Assembly: GCF_009467825.1 (NCBI RefSeq)
Contig: NZ_WIOK01000005.1
Coordinates: 1 to 64,000, forward strand
Length of the DNA: 64,000 bases
Source of the DNA: Cyclobacterium xiamenense
Lineage (GTDB): Bacteria > Bacteroidota > Bacteroidia > Cytophagales > Cyclobacteriaceae
Reading direction: 5' to 3'
Notes under the pieces: generated by a model
Seen by the model: only the letters and a program-made list of their open reading frames with translations
The model's database searches: none
Told to the model about the DNA's origin: nothing
Part shown: one piece after another, positions 7,505 through 16,362 of the stretch
Layout: every line of letters starts with the position of its first letter
Numbering within the stretch: the first letter of the stretch is position 1
Program-made: the position numbers and the translations under genes

Positions 7505-7719
7505 TCGCGCCAACCGGTCAGGTCCAAAAGCGGTTGAAGCCAAAGCGATCGTACAGCGAACGTTCGAACCGTTTCACCCATTGGAAAATGGTTCAACGAT
7601 GCCTAACTCAGTGGAAGAAAAACAGGACGAATCCCGGTACATCGGGGCAGACCTTTGAAATAGCGCCTTGATTTATAGTTCCGGTCACCCCCGAGATAGG
7701 GCAGAACAAGAAATAAAAT

Positions 7720-7750
7720 TTGTTTGGAAGGGGCATTCGCTGTATATTTA
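7720..7750 (+). promoter_or_regulatory. Candidate Bacteroidota promoter for the 7774 gene
   Basis: TTG at 7720-7722, a 20-nt spacer, then TATATTTA at 7743-7750, one base off the TAnnTTTG -7 box. It lies 24 bp upstream of ATG 7774, supporting that start over the earlier in-frame codon at 7720. Confidence 0.35.
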
Positions 7751-7773
7751 ACTTCATTCCAAACCAGCAAACC

Positions 7774-9096
7774 ATGAATTACACCCACTACTTGTACTCC
7801 TGTTTGGTCGCCCTGCTCTTTACTGCCGCTTGTGGCAGTCCCTCTGAGAAAGCGGCGGCCCCCACGCCCTATTTTACGGCCGATGAAGATCAGGGCGGAT
7901 TGAATTTAGGTTCCGGACTTCAGGCCTACGTGGTCGCCGAAGACCTGGGACGAGGCCGCCACCTGGCGGTGAATGAAAACGGCGACATTTACATGAACCT
8001 GCGGGAAGCCACCGATGAAGGGGGTATTGTAGCCCTGCGGGATACCGACGGCGATGGACGAGCGGACGATATCCAATACTTTGGTGATTTTGGAGGCACC
8101 GGAATGGCCTTTTACAAGGGTAACCTGTATGCCTCGAACGACAGTACCGTGTTCCGGTTTACCTTTTCGGGAGACAACCTGATTCCGGATAATGCCGCTG
8201 CACCCGATACGATCGTTTCCGGTCTGCCCGTGCAGACCTCCCATGCGGTAAAGCCCTTTACCTTTGACGAAGAGGGCTACATATATGTAAATGTGGGCGC
8301 GCCGTCCAATGCCTGCCAGGAACAGGACCGCACCCAACGTTCCCCCGCCATGGATCCTTGTCCGCTATTGGAGCGGCAGGGAGGTATCTGGCGTTTTGAA
8401 GCCGAGACAATCGGGCAAACCCAATTGGAGCACGGGTACCGCTTTTCCACCGGGATCCGAAATGCAGTGGCACTGGACTATAACTCGGCAGACGGACACG
8501 TTTACGTGGTACAGCACGGCCGGGACATGTTGCATGCGCTTTTTCCGGAGATGTATTCCGAAGAGGAGAGTGCGGAGCAACCCGCCGAAGAAATGTTTCG
8601 GCTAAGCGACGGAGCCGATTTTGGCTGGCCGTATTGTTACTACGATCCGTCTCAGGACAAGCGGCTGACCGCTCCGGAATACGGAGGGGACCGGCAGCAA
8701 GCGGATCGCTGCGAAGGGACGGAGGACCCCGTCATGACCTTTCCTGCCCACTGGGCGCCCAATGACCTGCTGTTTTACACCGGTGATCAGCTGCCGGAAA
8801 GCTACAAGGGTACGGCTTTGGTGGCCTTTCACGGTTCCTGGAACCGGGCTCCTCTGGAGCAGAAAGGGTATTTTGTCGCCGCTGTTCCGTTCGAAAATGG
8901 CTCGCCGACCGGGAGTTACGAGGCCTTTGCAGAAGGGTTTGCCGGGGTAGCGACGATCGAAGCACCCAGCGATGCCCGGCATCGGCCCACCGGCCTGGCA
9001 CAGGCGCCGGATGGTACCGTACTTATTTCCGATTCCGTAACCGGAAAGATCTGGCGGGTATTTTACCAGGAGGACGAAACCGTAGCCATGAACTAA
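7774..9096 (+). CDS. PQQ-dependent sugar (sorbosone-type) dehydrogenase lipoprotein
   Basis: 440 residues from ATG 7774, which gives a clean lipoprotein signal with lipidation at Cys20 (LLFTAAC). The rest is a six-bladed beta-propeller of the soluble glucose/L-sorbosone dehydrogenase type: DTDGDGRADD calcium-like loop, TGIRNAVALDYNS, VVQHGRD, DFGWPYCYYD and FHGSWNR blocks. By family it would oxidise an aldose or sorbosone-like sugar with PQQ in the periplasm or on the cell surface. It is monocistronic, followed by a strong terminator at 9134. A second, different sugar dehydrogenase lies at 11881. Substrate not predictable. Confidence 0.8.
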   Translation: MNYTHYLYSCLVALLFTAACGSPSEKAAAPTPYFTADEDQGGLNLGSGLQAYVVAEDLGRGRHLAVNENGDIYMNLREATDEGGIVALRDTDGDGRADDIQYFGDFGGTGMAFYKGNLYASNDSTVFRFTFSGDNLIPDNAAAPDTIVSGLPVQTSHAVKPFTFDEEGYIYVNVGAPSNACQEQDRTQRSPAMDPCPLLERQGGIWRFEAETIGQTQLEHGYRFSTGIRNAVALDYNSADGHVYVVQHGRDMLHALFPEMYSEEESAEQPAEEMFRLSDGADFGWPYCYYDPSQDKRLTAPEYGGDRQQADRCEGTEDPVMTFPAHWAPNDLLFYTGDQLPESYKGTALVAFHGSWNRAPLEQKGYFVAAVPFENGSPTGSYEAFAEGFAGVATIEAPSDARHRPTGLAQAPDGTVLISDSVTGKIWRVFYQEDETVAMN

Positions 9097-9133
9097 TTTT
9101 TCGTTTTTTTAAGATTCAAAAAACATGTTTAGT

Positions 9134-9170
9134 AAAAAAGCCGGTTTTCCGTCGCGAGACCGGCTTTTTT
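9134..9170 (+). terminator. Rho-independent terminator after the sugar dehydrogenase gene
   Basis: Stem AAAAAAGCCGGT (9134-9145) and ACCGGCTTTTTT (9159-9170) with a 13-nt loop, and the U-tract within the 3' arm; 37 bp after the stop at 9096. Confidence 0.85.
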
Positions 9171-9415
9171 CATTCGCTTTGGTTTTGGGGCGCGCATGTT
9201 TCGACACCGATTGGCTTTTTCTGAACGAGTGTCCGGGAAATTATATCAATGCATGTACCTCGCGAACCTCCTAACCTACCTATCTTTTGATAAACGGTTG
9301 CAATTTTTGTCTATGGGTGTTTATTTTTAAGCCGAATAAAATGGAAATGGTATGTAAAAATAAAGCAGTGGTTATTTTTTTACCCATTACCTCCATTTAA
9401 AACAAGAAAAAAAAT
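9171..9415. other. Intergenic region, nothing firm
   Basis: AT-rich spacer between the terminator and the next gene. I see no ORF with coding character, no tRNA and no repeat. A loose promoter-like TATCTTTTG near 9288 is one base too long for the usual box. Confidence 0.5.
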
Positions 9416-9423
9416 TAAATTTG
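9416..9423 (+). promoter_or_regulatory. Candidate -7 box (TAAATTTG)
   Basis: Matches TAnnTTTG exactly, but no TTG is seen at the expected -33 distance. If used, it gives a leader of about 95 nt to ATG 9524. Confidence 0.3.
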
Positions 9424-9523
9424 GCAGCAAATGGGGGTGATGTTGATCTTACTGTCAGGTATTCCCGCCTTAACCACTTTCGTATACTTGAGCCTACAGA
9501 CTTTACCACGCACCCCTTATCGC

Positions 9524-11725
9524 ATGATGCGTTCCGTTCCCTTCTTTATCGTACTTTTCGTACACAGTTCGTTTCTATGGGGCCAATCGACTACCGAGAC
9601 ACTGGCCGACTATCGGTTTCAAATTCAGCGGGCAGTAGATCCCCTGGTAGTGGACGGAAAACTGGACGAACAGTCCTGGGCGGAGGCCGAAGTGGTGAGC
9701 GACTTTTGGATGCAACAGCCGCTTGACGGCATCAAAGCAGGTCCCCGCACCGAGGTGCGCATGACCTACGATGCCGACCATGTCTACATCGCCGCCACCT
9801 GTTACGACGTGCAGAACTACGTGGTACAGACTCTGGAGCGCGATAAAAGTTTTTTTGAAGGAGACGGTTTTGCGGTCATAATCGATCCCGTTAATAGCCG
9901 GACCAATGGGTTTTTTTTCGGGATTAGCCCGTTTAACGTACAATCGGAGGATCTTTTGGGGCCCAATGCACCCCGTGAACTCACCTTTAGCTGGGACAAC
10001 CGCTGGTTTTCGGCCGTAACCCGGCTTCCCGACAGATACGTCGTGGAATTGGCCATTCCCTTCAAAACCCTTCGGTTTAAAAAGGACATAGCCACCTGGG
10101 GAATCAACTTTATCCGGAACAACATGGCGAAAAATGAGTATTACAGCTGGACGCCCATGCCGGTTAATTTTCGCCTCTACGACCTTGGCTACACGGGAGC
10201 GATGCGCTGGGATAAGGCTCCGGATAAAACGGGAACCAATATTTCGCTGATTCCCTACGTCACTTCTGGGGCGGTGCAGGATACCGACACCGAAATGACC
10301 ACCGATCTGGGCATGGACGCAAAGGTAGCCATCACCTCTTCCCTGAATCTGGATTTGACCTTGAATCCGGATTTTTCCCAGGTGGACGTGGACGTGCAGC
10401 AAACCAATCTGACCCGATTCAACCTGCGGTTTCCGGAGCAACGGGATTTCTTTCTGGAAAACAACGACTTGTTTACGGGATTTGGGCCGAATTCGGCCAA
10501 GCCGATTTTTACCCGCAGGATCGGCTTGGACGAAAATAACCAACCCATTCCGATCGCCTACGGTGCCCGCCTGAGTGGTAACCTAAACCCGGACTTTCGA
10601 ATCGGCCTGATGAACATCCGTACCCGGGCAACTCCCTCCCAGGCAGCTCAAAATTACAGCGTGGGGGTATTCAATCAAAGCCTTTGGGAACGATCGGTTC
10701 TCCGAGGCTATGTGACCAACCGGCAAGCACACACGGCCGGTAATGGAATCGATAAAACGGATTTTGGCCGAAATGCCGGAATGGAACTCAACTACCTAAA
10801 CGAATCCGGGACCTGGAATTATTTTGGGGCTTTTCACCTCTCGGAAAAATCGCAGATCGGCATGGGAAATTACCGGCAACTTGGCTTTGAGTACGGAGGG
10901 AGAAAATGGAATTTCCGGCTGAATTACTACGGGATGGAAGACGATTACCATGCGGATATGGGCTTTATTCCGCAGATGCGAAATTACGATGCGCTGAACG
11001 ATACGGTTTATCACCTGGGGATGGAGCATTTTCACGGGCGGATCGGCTATATCATTCGGCCGGAAAATGGTAGCCGAATCGTGGCGCACGATATTCAGTT
11101 GCGAAATACCATCAATTACTACACGGATTGGTCCTTTATGGATAACGAATTGCGCCTGGATTACCAAATACGTTTTCGAAACACCAGCAGGGTTGATTTT
11201 CAGGCGCAGGGATTGGATACCCGCTTGCTCTTCCATACCGGCTTTACCGAAGGGGAGCCGCTGCAGCCGGGGCTGTACCGCTACCCACGGGTAAGTTTGT
11301 CCTACAGTTCCGATGCCCGAACTGGCCTGCCCTTTCGCGGGGAAATTGGATCGGGGCGGTTTTACAACGGATACCTGACCTCGTATTTGCTCGAGCTGAA
11401 CCTTCGACGGCAGCCCTGGGGCTTGTTTTCTCTCTCCTGGGAGCAAAATGCCCTTTCCCTGCCGGAGCCCCATGGGGCATCCACGCTCACACTTATCAGC
11501 ACCCGTAGCGAGATCAATTTTAGCACCAATATGTTTTGGACCAGCTTTTTGCAATACAATACGCAGCAGGAAAACTTCAATATCAACAGCCGCTTGCAAT
11601 GGAGGTACCTGCCCATGTCGGATTTTTTTGTGGTGTATACCTACAACTATTCCTTTTCCCCCTTTATCGAAACCAGAAGAAACCAAGCTCTTTTGTTGAA
11701 ATTTACGTACATGTTTACCATCTAG
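9524..11725 (+). CDS. DUF5916 / CBM9-like outer-membrane protein
   Basis: 733 residues if read from ATG 9524 (MMRSVPFFIVLFVHSSFLWG, a good signal peptide); earlier in-frame starts at 9431 give an implausible N-terminus. Residues ~30-220 form a carbohydrate-binding family-9-like beta-sandwich (VDGKLDEQSWAEAE, YDADHVYIAATCYD, VVELAIPFKTLRF). Then comes the DUF5916 region with LNPDFSQVDVDVQQ and FPEQRDFFLENN, and a C-terminal series of amphipathic strands ending in an aromatic residue (KFTYMFTI), as expected of an outer-membrane barrel. Function is not established for the family; surface carbohydrate binding is suggested by the CBM9-like part and the neighbouring sugar dehydrogenases. Confidence 0.8.
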   Translation: MMRSVPFFIVLFVHSSFLWGQSTTETLADYRFQIQRAVDPLVVDGKLDEQSWAEAEVVSDFWMQQPLDGIKAGPRTEVRMTYDADHVYIAATCYDVQNYVVQTLERDKSFFEGDGFAVIIDPVNSRTNGFFFGISPFNVQSEDLLGPNAPRELTFSWDNRWFSAVTRLPDRYVVELAIPFKTLRFKKDIATWGINFIRNNMAKNEYYSWTPMPVNFRLYDLGYTGAMRWDKAPDKTGTNISLIPYVTSGAVQDTDTEMTTDLGMDAKVAITSSLNLDLTLNPDFSQVDVDVQQTNLTRFNLRFPEQRDFFLENNDLFTGFGPNSAKPIFTRRIGLDENNQPIPIAYGARLSGNLNPDFRIGLMNIRTRATPSQAAQNYSVGVFNQSLWERSVLRGYVTNRQAHTAGNGIDKTDFGRNAGMELNYLNESGTWNYFGAFHLSEKSQIGMGNYRQLGFEYGGRKWNFRLNYYGMEDDYHADMGFIPQMRNYDALNDTVYHLGMEHFHGRIGYIIRPENGSRIVAHDIQLRNTINYYTDWSFMDNELRLDYQIRFRNTSRVDFQAQGLDTRLLFHTGFTEGEPLQPGLYRYPRVSLSYSSDARTGLPFRGEIGSGRFYNGYLTSYLLELNLRRQPWGLFSLSWEQNALSLPEPHGASTLTLISTRSEINFSTNMFWTSFLQYNTQQENFNINSRLQWRYLPMSDFFVVYTYNYSFSPFIETRRNQALLLKFTYMFTI

Positions 11726-11880
11726 CCGGCAGCCCGCCTTGCGCGACAGAAAGCCAACGTCCAATTCGTGGCGGAGCTGACACCGGAACCTTTCTTCCCT
11801 AGTAAACGGGGTATTTTGCCGGCTGGCACATTGTTTGCCCGCTTTTTATTGTATTGATTTACATAAAACAATCGTTACCC

Positions 11881-13068
11881 ATGATCCCTACCCGCCTCTT
11901 ATTTGCCTGCAGTTTGTTTGCCGCCTTTTCCGCCTGTGTGCCGGAGGATTCCGACCCCGCTCCTGATCCGGTTGAAACCGGTGAGCCGCAATTGGTCAAT
12001 GCCTTCCCCAGCCTTTCCTTTGACCGGCCCCTGGAGATGGTGCATGCGGGTGACGGATCCGATCGCTTGTTTGTCCTGGAGCAACGGGGAGTGATTTCGG
12101 TGTTTCCCAACGAACCGGCTACGGGGCAACGATCGGTTTTTCTCAATTTGGAAAACCAGGTGGACGACGCGGGCAACGAGGAAGGGCTGTTGGGCCTGGC
12201 GTTTCATCCAAACTATGCCAGCAACGGGTACTTCTACGTCAATTATACCGCATCCAATCCGGACCGGACGGTCGTCTCCCGATTTTCGGTGGCGGCCGCC
12301 GATCCCAATCGGGCGGATCCGGGGACGGAACGGGTCTTGCTGGAAATCGAGCAACCCTTTTCGAATCACAATGGGGGGCACCTGGCCTTTGGGCCCGATG
12401 GCTTTCTCTACGTGTCGGTAGGTGATGGTGGCTCCGGGGGTGATCCCCAAAACCACGGTCAGAATCCGCAAACGCTGTTAGGCACCATCCTACGACTGGA
12501 TGTGGACCGGGAGGAAGGGAATTTGGCCTATGCCATCCCTGCGGACAATCCATTTGTCGGTAATCAGGAAGGGTTCCGGGAGGAGATATTTGCCTATGGG
12601 TTGAGAAATGTGTGGAAGTTTAGCTTTGACTCGGAGACCGGCGCATTGTGGGCGGCAGACGTGGGGCAAAACCGATTTGAAGAAATCAGTCTGATCGAAA
12701 GCGGTGGCAACTACGGATGGAATACCATGGAAGGCAACGCCTGTTTTTCTCCTTCGTCCAATTGCGCGCAGGAAGGGCTGGAATTACCCCTGTGGACCTA
12801 TGATCATAGTCAGGGAGACGTGTCCGTGACCGGCGGCTACGTATACCGGGGAACGGCGCTTCCTGAATTGGCCGGTCGGTACGTCTTTGGCGATTTTGTT
12901 TCGGGGCGTATCTGGGCCCTGGATTTTTCGGAGACAAGCGAACCCATCGTATCCGAATTGGTGCAGGCTTCCTTTCCGGTAGCTTCCTTTGGTCTGGATC
13001 AGGAAGGCGAGCTCCTGATCAGCGGCTTTGATGGGAGGATTTACCGGATCGAATACAGCGGGGAGTAA
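11881..13068 (+). CDS. PQQ-dependent sugar dehydrogenase lipoprotein (aldose dehydrogenase type)
   Basis: 395 residues from ATG 11881; lipoprotein signal with Cys19 (AAFSAC). The propeller carries the family blocks EGLLGLAFHPNY, NHNGGHLAFGPDGFLYV, GDGGSGGDP, YGLRNVWKFSFD, AADVGQNRFEEI and GGNYGWNTMEG, close to aldose sugar dehydrogenase (YliI/Asd) and HHIP-like proteins. Expected role: periplasmic oxidation of sugars to lactones with PQQ, electrons passing to the respiratory chain. Same strand as the DUF5916 gene but 155 bp away, so co-transcription is uncertain. Sequence differs clearly from the 7774 enzyme, so it is not a recent duplicate. Confidence 0.85.
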   Translation: MIPTRLLFACSLFAAFSACVPEDSDPAPDPVETGEPQLVNAFPSLSFDRPLEMVHAGDGSDRLFVLEQRGVISVFPNEPATGQRSVFLNLENQVDDAGNEEGLLGLAFHPNYASNGYFYVNYTASNPDRTVVSRFSVAAADPNRADPGTERVLLEIEQPFSNHNGGHLAFGPDGFLYVSVGDGGSGGDPQNHGQNPQTLLGTILRLDVDREEGNLAYAIPADNPFVGNQEGFREEIFAYGLRNVWKFSFDSETGALWAADVGQNRFEEISLIESGGNYGWNTMEGNACFSPSSNCAQEGLELPLWTYDHSQGDVSVTGGYVYRGTALPELAGRYVFGDFVSGRIWALDFSETSEPIVSELVQASFPVASFGLDQEGELLISGFDGRIYRIEYSGE

Positions 13069-13302
13069 GGAAACGTGGATCGTGTTTGGTTAAGGGGATC
13101 GTTTGGTAGGTAAACCAGCCCTTGTACCAGATCTGCAGCCTTCGTGTAAACCAGCCATTTTTTTAAAAGATGTTCGCCGATTTCATTGGCGGTTAGTTTA
13201 CCGGTTTTGCAGCAAGGGTGCTAACTTTACGCTTCAATCAACAATTTCCGGCTCATCAGATTAGCTTTGTTTGATTATAGCCCACAAGCAGATCGATTTA
13301 CC

Positions 13303-13668
13303 CTATTCCATCCGCAGAATTTTCTCCATTTTCCGGCCTTTCGCCAATTCGTCGACCAGCTTATCCAGGTACCGGACTTTCTGCGTCAACGGATTTTCGA
13401 TATCCTCGATGCGGTACCCGCATATCATTCCGGTAATTAGGTGGGCCTGTTGGTTGAGTTGAGCTTCCTGAAAGAAGGTTTCGAAGGTGGCCTTTTCCGC
13501 GATAAGCTCCTGTTGCTTTTGCTCGTTAAAGCCGGTGAGCCATTCAATGACCCGGTGCAATTCTTCTTTGGTTCGGCCTTTTCGCTCAACTTTGTTTAGG
13601 TAATGCGGATAGACGGAATCAAAGGTCATGGTAGCCATGCGCCGATCGTGTTTTTCTGTGGTAGCCAT
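13303..13668 (-). CDS. DUF2200 family protein
   Basis: 121 residues from the ATG at 13668. The segment MTFDSVYPHYLNKVERKGRT followed by EELHRVIEWLTGF is the signature of DUF2200 (PF09966), a small cytoplasmic family of unknown function; CGYRIEDIENPLTQKVRYLDKLVDELAKG completes the domain. Soluble, helical, no catalytic motif. It stands alone, convergent with the sugar dehydrogenase gene and divergent from the deacetylase fusion. Confidence 0.85.
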   Translation of the reverse strand: MATTEKHDRRMATMTFDSVYPHYLNKVERKGRTKEELHRVIEWLTGFNEQKQQELIAEKATFETFFQEAQLNQQAHLITGMICGYRIEDIENPLTQKVRYLDKLVDELAKGRKMEKILRME

Positions 13669-13822
13669 GCGTGTGATCGATTTCTGACAATTTCGAATTT
13701 TATTGTTACTTTGTTAAATGTACGATTTTTCCGGCATACCTCACAGGCCACAGGCCCTAGGCGCCCGGAGGAAATCGGTGCAGCAGATCCATTTGTTTAC
13801 GACATTGAAAACCCCGGTTGCC

Positions 13823-15673
13823 ATGACCTATTCTAATAAAGTCCTCCTGTTTCTTACCTTCCTGCTCGTTTCTTTTGGTGCGTTTTGCCAACAAACCAGT
13901 GGCCCCAGATTGATTGTTCGGGGGGACGACATGGGTTCCTCCCGTTCGGCGAATCTGGCCAGTATTGCGGCGTTTGAGGAGGGTATCGAGACCTCCATCG
14001 AAGTAATGGCCGTGGCTCCCTGGTTTCCCGAGGCGGCGCAATTGCTGCGGAAACACACCGGCGTGGAGGTGGGCCTTCACCTGGCCATTACCAGTGAATG
14101 GGATGGCGTCAAATGGAGGCCCTTGAGCCATTGTCCCAGTTTGACGGACGAAGAGGGGTATTTCTTTCCAATGATACGACCCAACCCCAATTATCCGGAA
14201 CGGGCTATCCTGGATAATCGCTGGAAGCTGTCGGAGGTGGAACAGGAATTCCGGGCCCAAATTGAAATGGCCCTGAAACACGTACCCCAAATCAATCACC
14301 TTTCCGGACACATGGGATCGACTGGTTTTGATCCTGAGGTAGCCAAGATGGTTGCTGGGCTGGCGGCCGAATACGGATTGTTGCTGATCGATAGTGATTT
14401 TATGCAGGAGTTGGGGGTACACAGGGCCACGTACGCTGGTCCCAAAGGAACGTCCGAAGAAAAAGAGGCCTCTTTTATCCGCATGTTGGAAAACCTGGAA
14501 CCGGGAAAAACCTACCAGTTTGTTGATCACCCGGCCTACGACAACCTGGAAATGCAAGGGGTGGGACATATCGGCTACGAAAACGTGGCCGGGGACCGGC
14601 AGGGCGTGACCGATACCTGGACCAGCGAGAAGGTGAAGGAAGCAGTGGCCCGGAAGGAAATCGAACTGGTAACTTTCAGCAGCATCGCCAAGGCATTACC
14701 CAGAAGCGATCCTGACTCGGAAAATGTCAATCCAACGGCCATCCGGAGCTACCTTGAAGCCGTAAATAATCAGGATCAGGACCTTCACAGCCTGATGATT
14801 CTAAGAAACGGCAAGGTGGTATTCGAAGCCTGGTTGGGAGACAACGCCGCCACGAAGCCCCACGTGATGTTTTCGGTTAGCAAGACGTTTACGGCAACCG
14901 CCATCGGCTTTGCCGTTCAGGAGGGCCTGTTGGACGTCTCCGATCGGGTGATATCCTTTTTCCCCGACAAACTACCGAATGAGATCAGTCCGAATCTGCA
15001 GGCAATGGAAATCCGCCATTTGCTGACCATGACGGTCGGTCACGATGTGGACCCTACCGGCATCCTTCGGGAACGTAGCGATTCGGACTGGGTGGAGGCT
15101 TTTTTGGCCTTTCCCATTCCCCACAAGCCCGGCGAGCAGTTTGTCTACAACAGCCTGGCTACCTACCTGCTTTCTGCCATTCTTACGCAGGTGACGGGAG
15201 AGCGGATGTTGGATTTCCTGCAGCCAAGGCTTTTCCGGCCCCTGGGAATAACAGGGGCTACTTGGGAGGAAAGCCCCCAGGGCATCGCTATAGGAGGCTG
15301 GGGACTGAAAGTAAAGACGGAGGATATGGCCAAATTGGGGCAGTTTTACCTGCAAAAAGGTGTATGGAACGGCAAGCAGCTGCTCGCGGAATACTGGTTT
15401 GACGCTGCCACCGCTGCCCAGGTGCCTTCTCTGCCTGCCGGTGCAAAAAAAGAGAACCTGAAAGTGACCGCAAAGGATTCGGATTGGTTGCAGGGCTACG
15501 GTTACCAGCTCTGGCGCAGTCGCCATCGTTCTTACCGGGCAGATGGGCGCAACGGGCAGTTTATCCTGATACTGCCGGAGAAAAATGCGGTAATTGTCAC
15601 TACGGCCAATATCCCGAACATGCAGGCGGAACTTAACCTGATTTGGGCGTATTTATTGCCGGCTTTTGAGTAG
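13823..15673 (+). CDS. ChbG/YdjC-like deacetylase fused to beta-lactamase-type serine hydrolase
   Basis: 616 residues from ATG 13823, which places a Sec signal peptide (VLLFLTFLLVSFGAFCQ) at the N-terminus; the ORF extends to 13718 but that part lacks export character. Residues ~28-295 are a ChbG/HpnK polysaccharide deacetylase: RGDDMGSS with the paired Asp at 35-36, GLHLAIT and NHLSGHMG with the metal-binding histidines. Residues ~300-610 are a class C beta-lactamase-like hydrolase with Ser351-Val-Ser-Lys354 (SxxK), Tyr442-Asn443-Ser and a late GRNGQF block. The two halves are joined by a short linker. Inferred role: periplasmic removal of acyl groups from an amino sugar or glycan by one domain and ester/amide hydrolysis by the other. 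Confidence 0.85.
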   Translation: MTYSNKVLLFLTFLLVSFGAFCQQTSGPRLIVRGDDMGSSRSANLASIAAFEEGIETSIEVMAVAPWFPEAAQLLRKHTGVEVGLHLAITSEWDGVKWRPLSHCPSLTDEEGYFFPMIRPNPNYPERAILDNRWKLSEVEQEFRAQIEMALKHVPQINHLSGHMGSTGFDPEVAKMVAGLAAEYGLLLIDSDFMQELGVHRATYAGPKGTSEEKEASFIRMLENLEPGKTYQFVDHPAYDNLEMQGVGHIGYENVAGDRQGVTDTWTSEKVKEAVARKEIELVTFSSIAKALPRSDPDSENVNPTAIRSYLEAVNNQDQDLHSLMILRNGKVVFEAWLGDNAATKPHVMFSVSKTFTATAIGFAVQEGLLDVSDRVISFFPDKLPNEISPNLQAMEIRHLLTMTVGHDVDPTGILRERSDSDWVEAFLAFPIPHKPGEQFVYNSLATYLLSAILTQVTGERMLDFLQPRLFRPLGITGATWEESPQGIAIGGWGLKVKTEDMAKLGQFYLQKGVWNGKQLLAEYWFDAATAAQVPSLPAGAKKENLKVTAKDSDWLQGYGYQLWRSRHRSYRADGRNGQFILILPEKNAVIVTTANIPNMQAELNLIWAYLLPAFE

Positions 15674-15795
15674 TAGTCCGTCTAGAAGCGGTTTCGGCCA
15701 AATCGTTTTGTTTATTAGGAACCCGGCGAGCGCTAGCCAGGTAGTTCTGGATTTCAAGGCGTTGCGCGTTTGACTTCTGGAAATAAGAAGGGGGG

Positions 15796-16180
15796 GTAAC
15801 CACCTAGGCACATAGTCACATAGTTTTTTTTTAGGAAAGGTATTTTTTCTGTTAATCTATGTGGACTATGTTCACTATGTGGTTCAGGAATTTGGGGGAG
15901 TAGGCCGCTAACTTCCGGAAGGAAAAAAAGGTGTAACCACATAGGCACATAGGGTCACCTGGTTTTTTTTGGGCAAGGTATTTTTCCGTTGATCTATGTG
16001 GACTAGGTTCGCTAGGTGGTTTAGGAATTTGGGGATGTAGGGGACGGACTTTTGGAAAGAAAAAAAAGGGTAACCACATAGGCACATAGGGTCACCTGGT
16101 TTTTTTTTGGGGAAAGGTATTTTTCCGTTGATCTATGTGGACCATGTTTACTATGTGGTTCACTAATTTGGGGGAGTAGG
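15796..16180. repeat. Three ~137-bp tandem repeats forming nested hairpins
   Basis: Units begin at 15796, 15934 and 16071 (periods 138 and 137). Each starts taaccac(a/c)taggcacatag and ends ctatgtggtt. In unit 3, AACCACATAG (16072-16081) pairs exactly with CTATGTGGTT (16151-16160), and CACATAG (16083-16089) with CTATGTG (16133-16139), giving a nested cruciform around a T-rich loop. The small ORFs on the minus strand starting MPMWL are products of the repeat, not genes. Such ccacatagg/cctatgtgg repeats are dispersed in many Bacteroidota genomes; function unknown. The rest of 15674-16362 holds nothing I can identify. Confidence 0.85.
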
Positions 16181-16362
16181 CTACGCCAGTAGGGGGAGGA
16201 AAGTCGCGAACGCTAGCTAACCCTTTTGGAAAAAAACCATGACACTAACTAATAGTGAGCATAAAAAAAGGTTCACCTAACTATTCGTTATTTCAAATCC
16301 CATTCAACGTCTGTGGATCCCATGGGAGGCGATGTTGGAGCAAATCTGCATCGATTCTTGAA

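Noticed and set aside
7553..7601. Hairpin GAACCGTTT...AAAATGGTTC as a terminator
   Set aside because: One mismatch in a short stem and no T-tract; it lies behind a pseudogene, so there is no transcript to end with confidence.
15754..16085. Two minus-strand ORFs starting MPMWL in the tandem repeat
   Set aside because: The peptides repeat simply because the DNA repeats; no protein family, and the reading frames end at unit boundaries.
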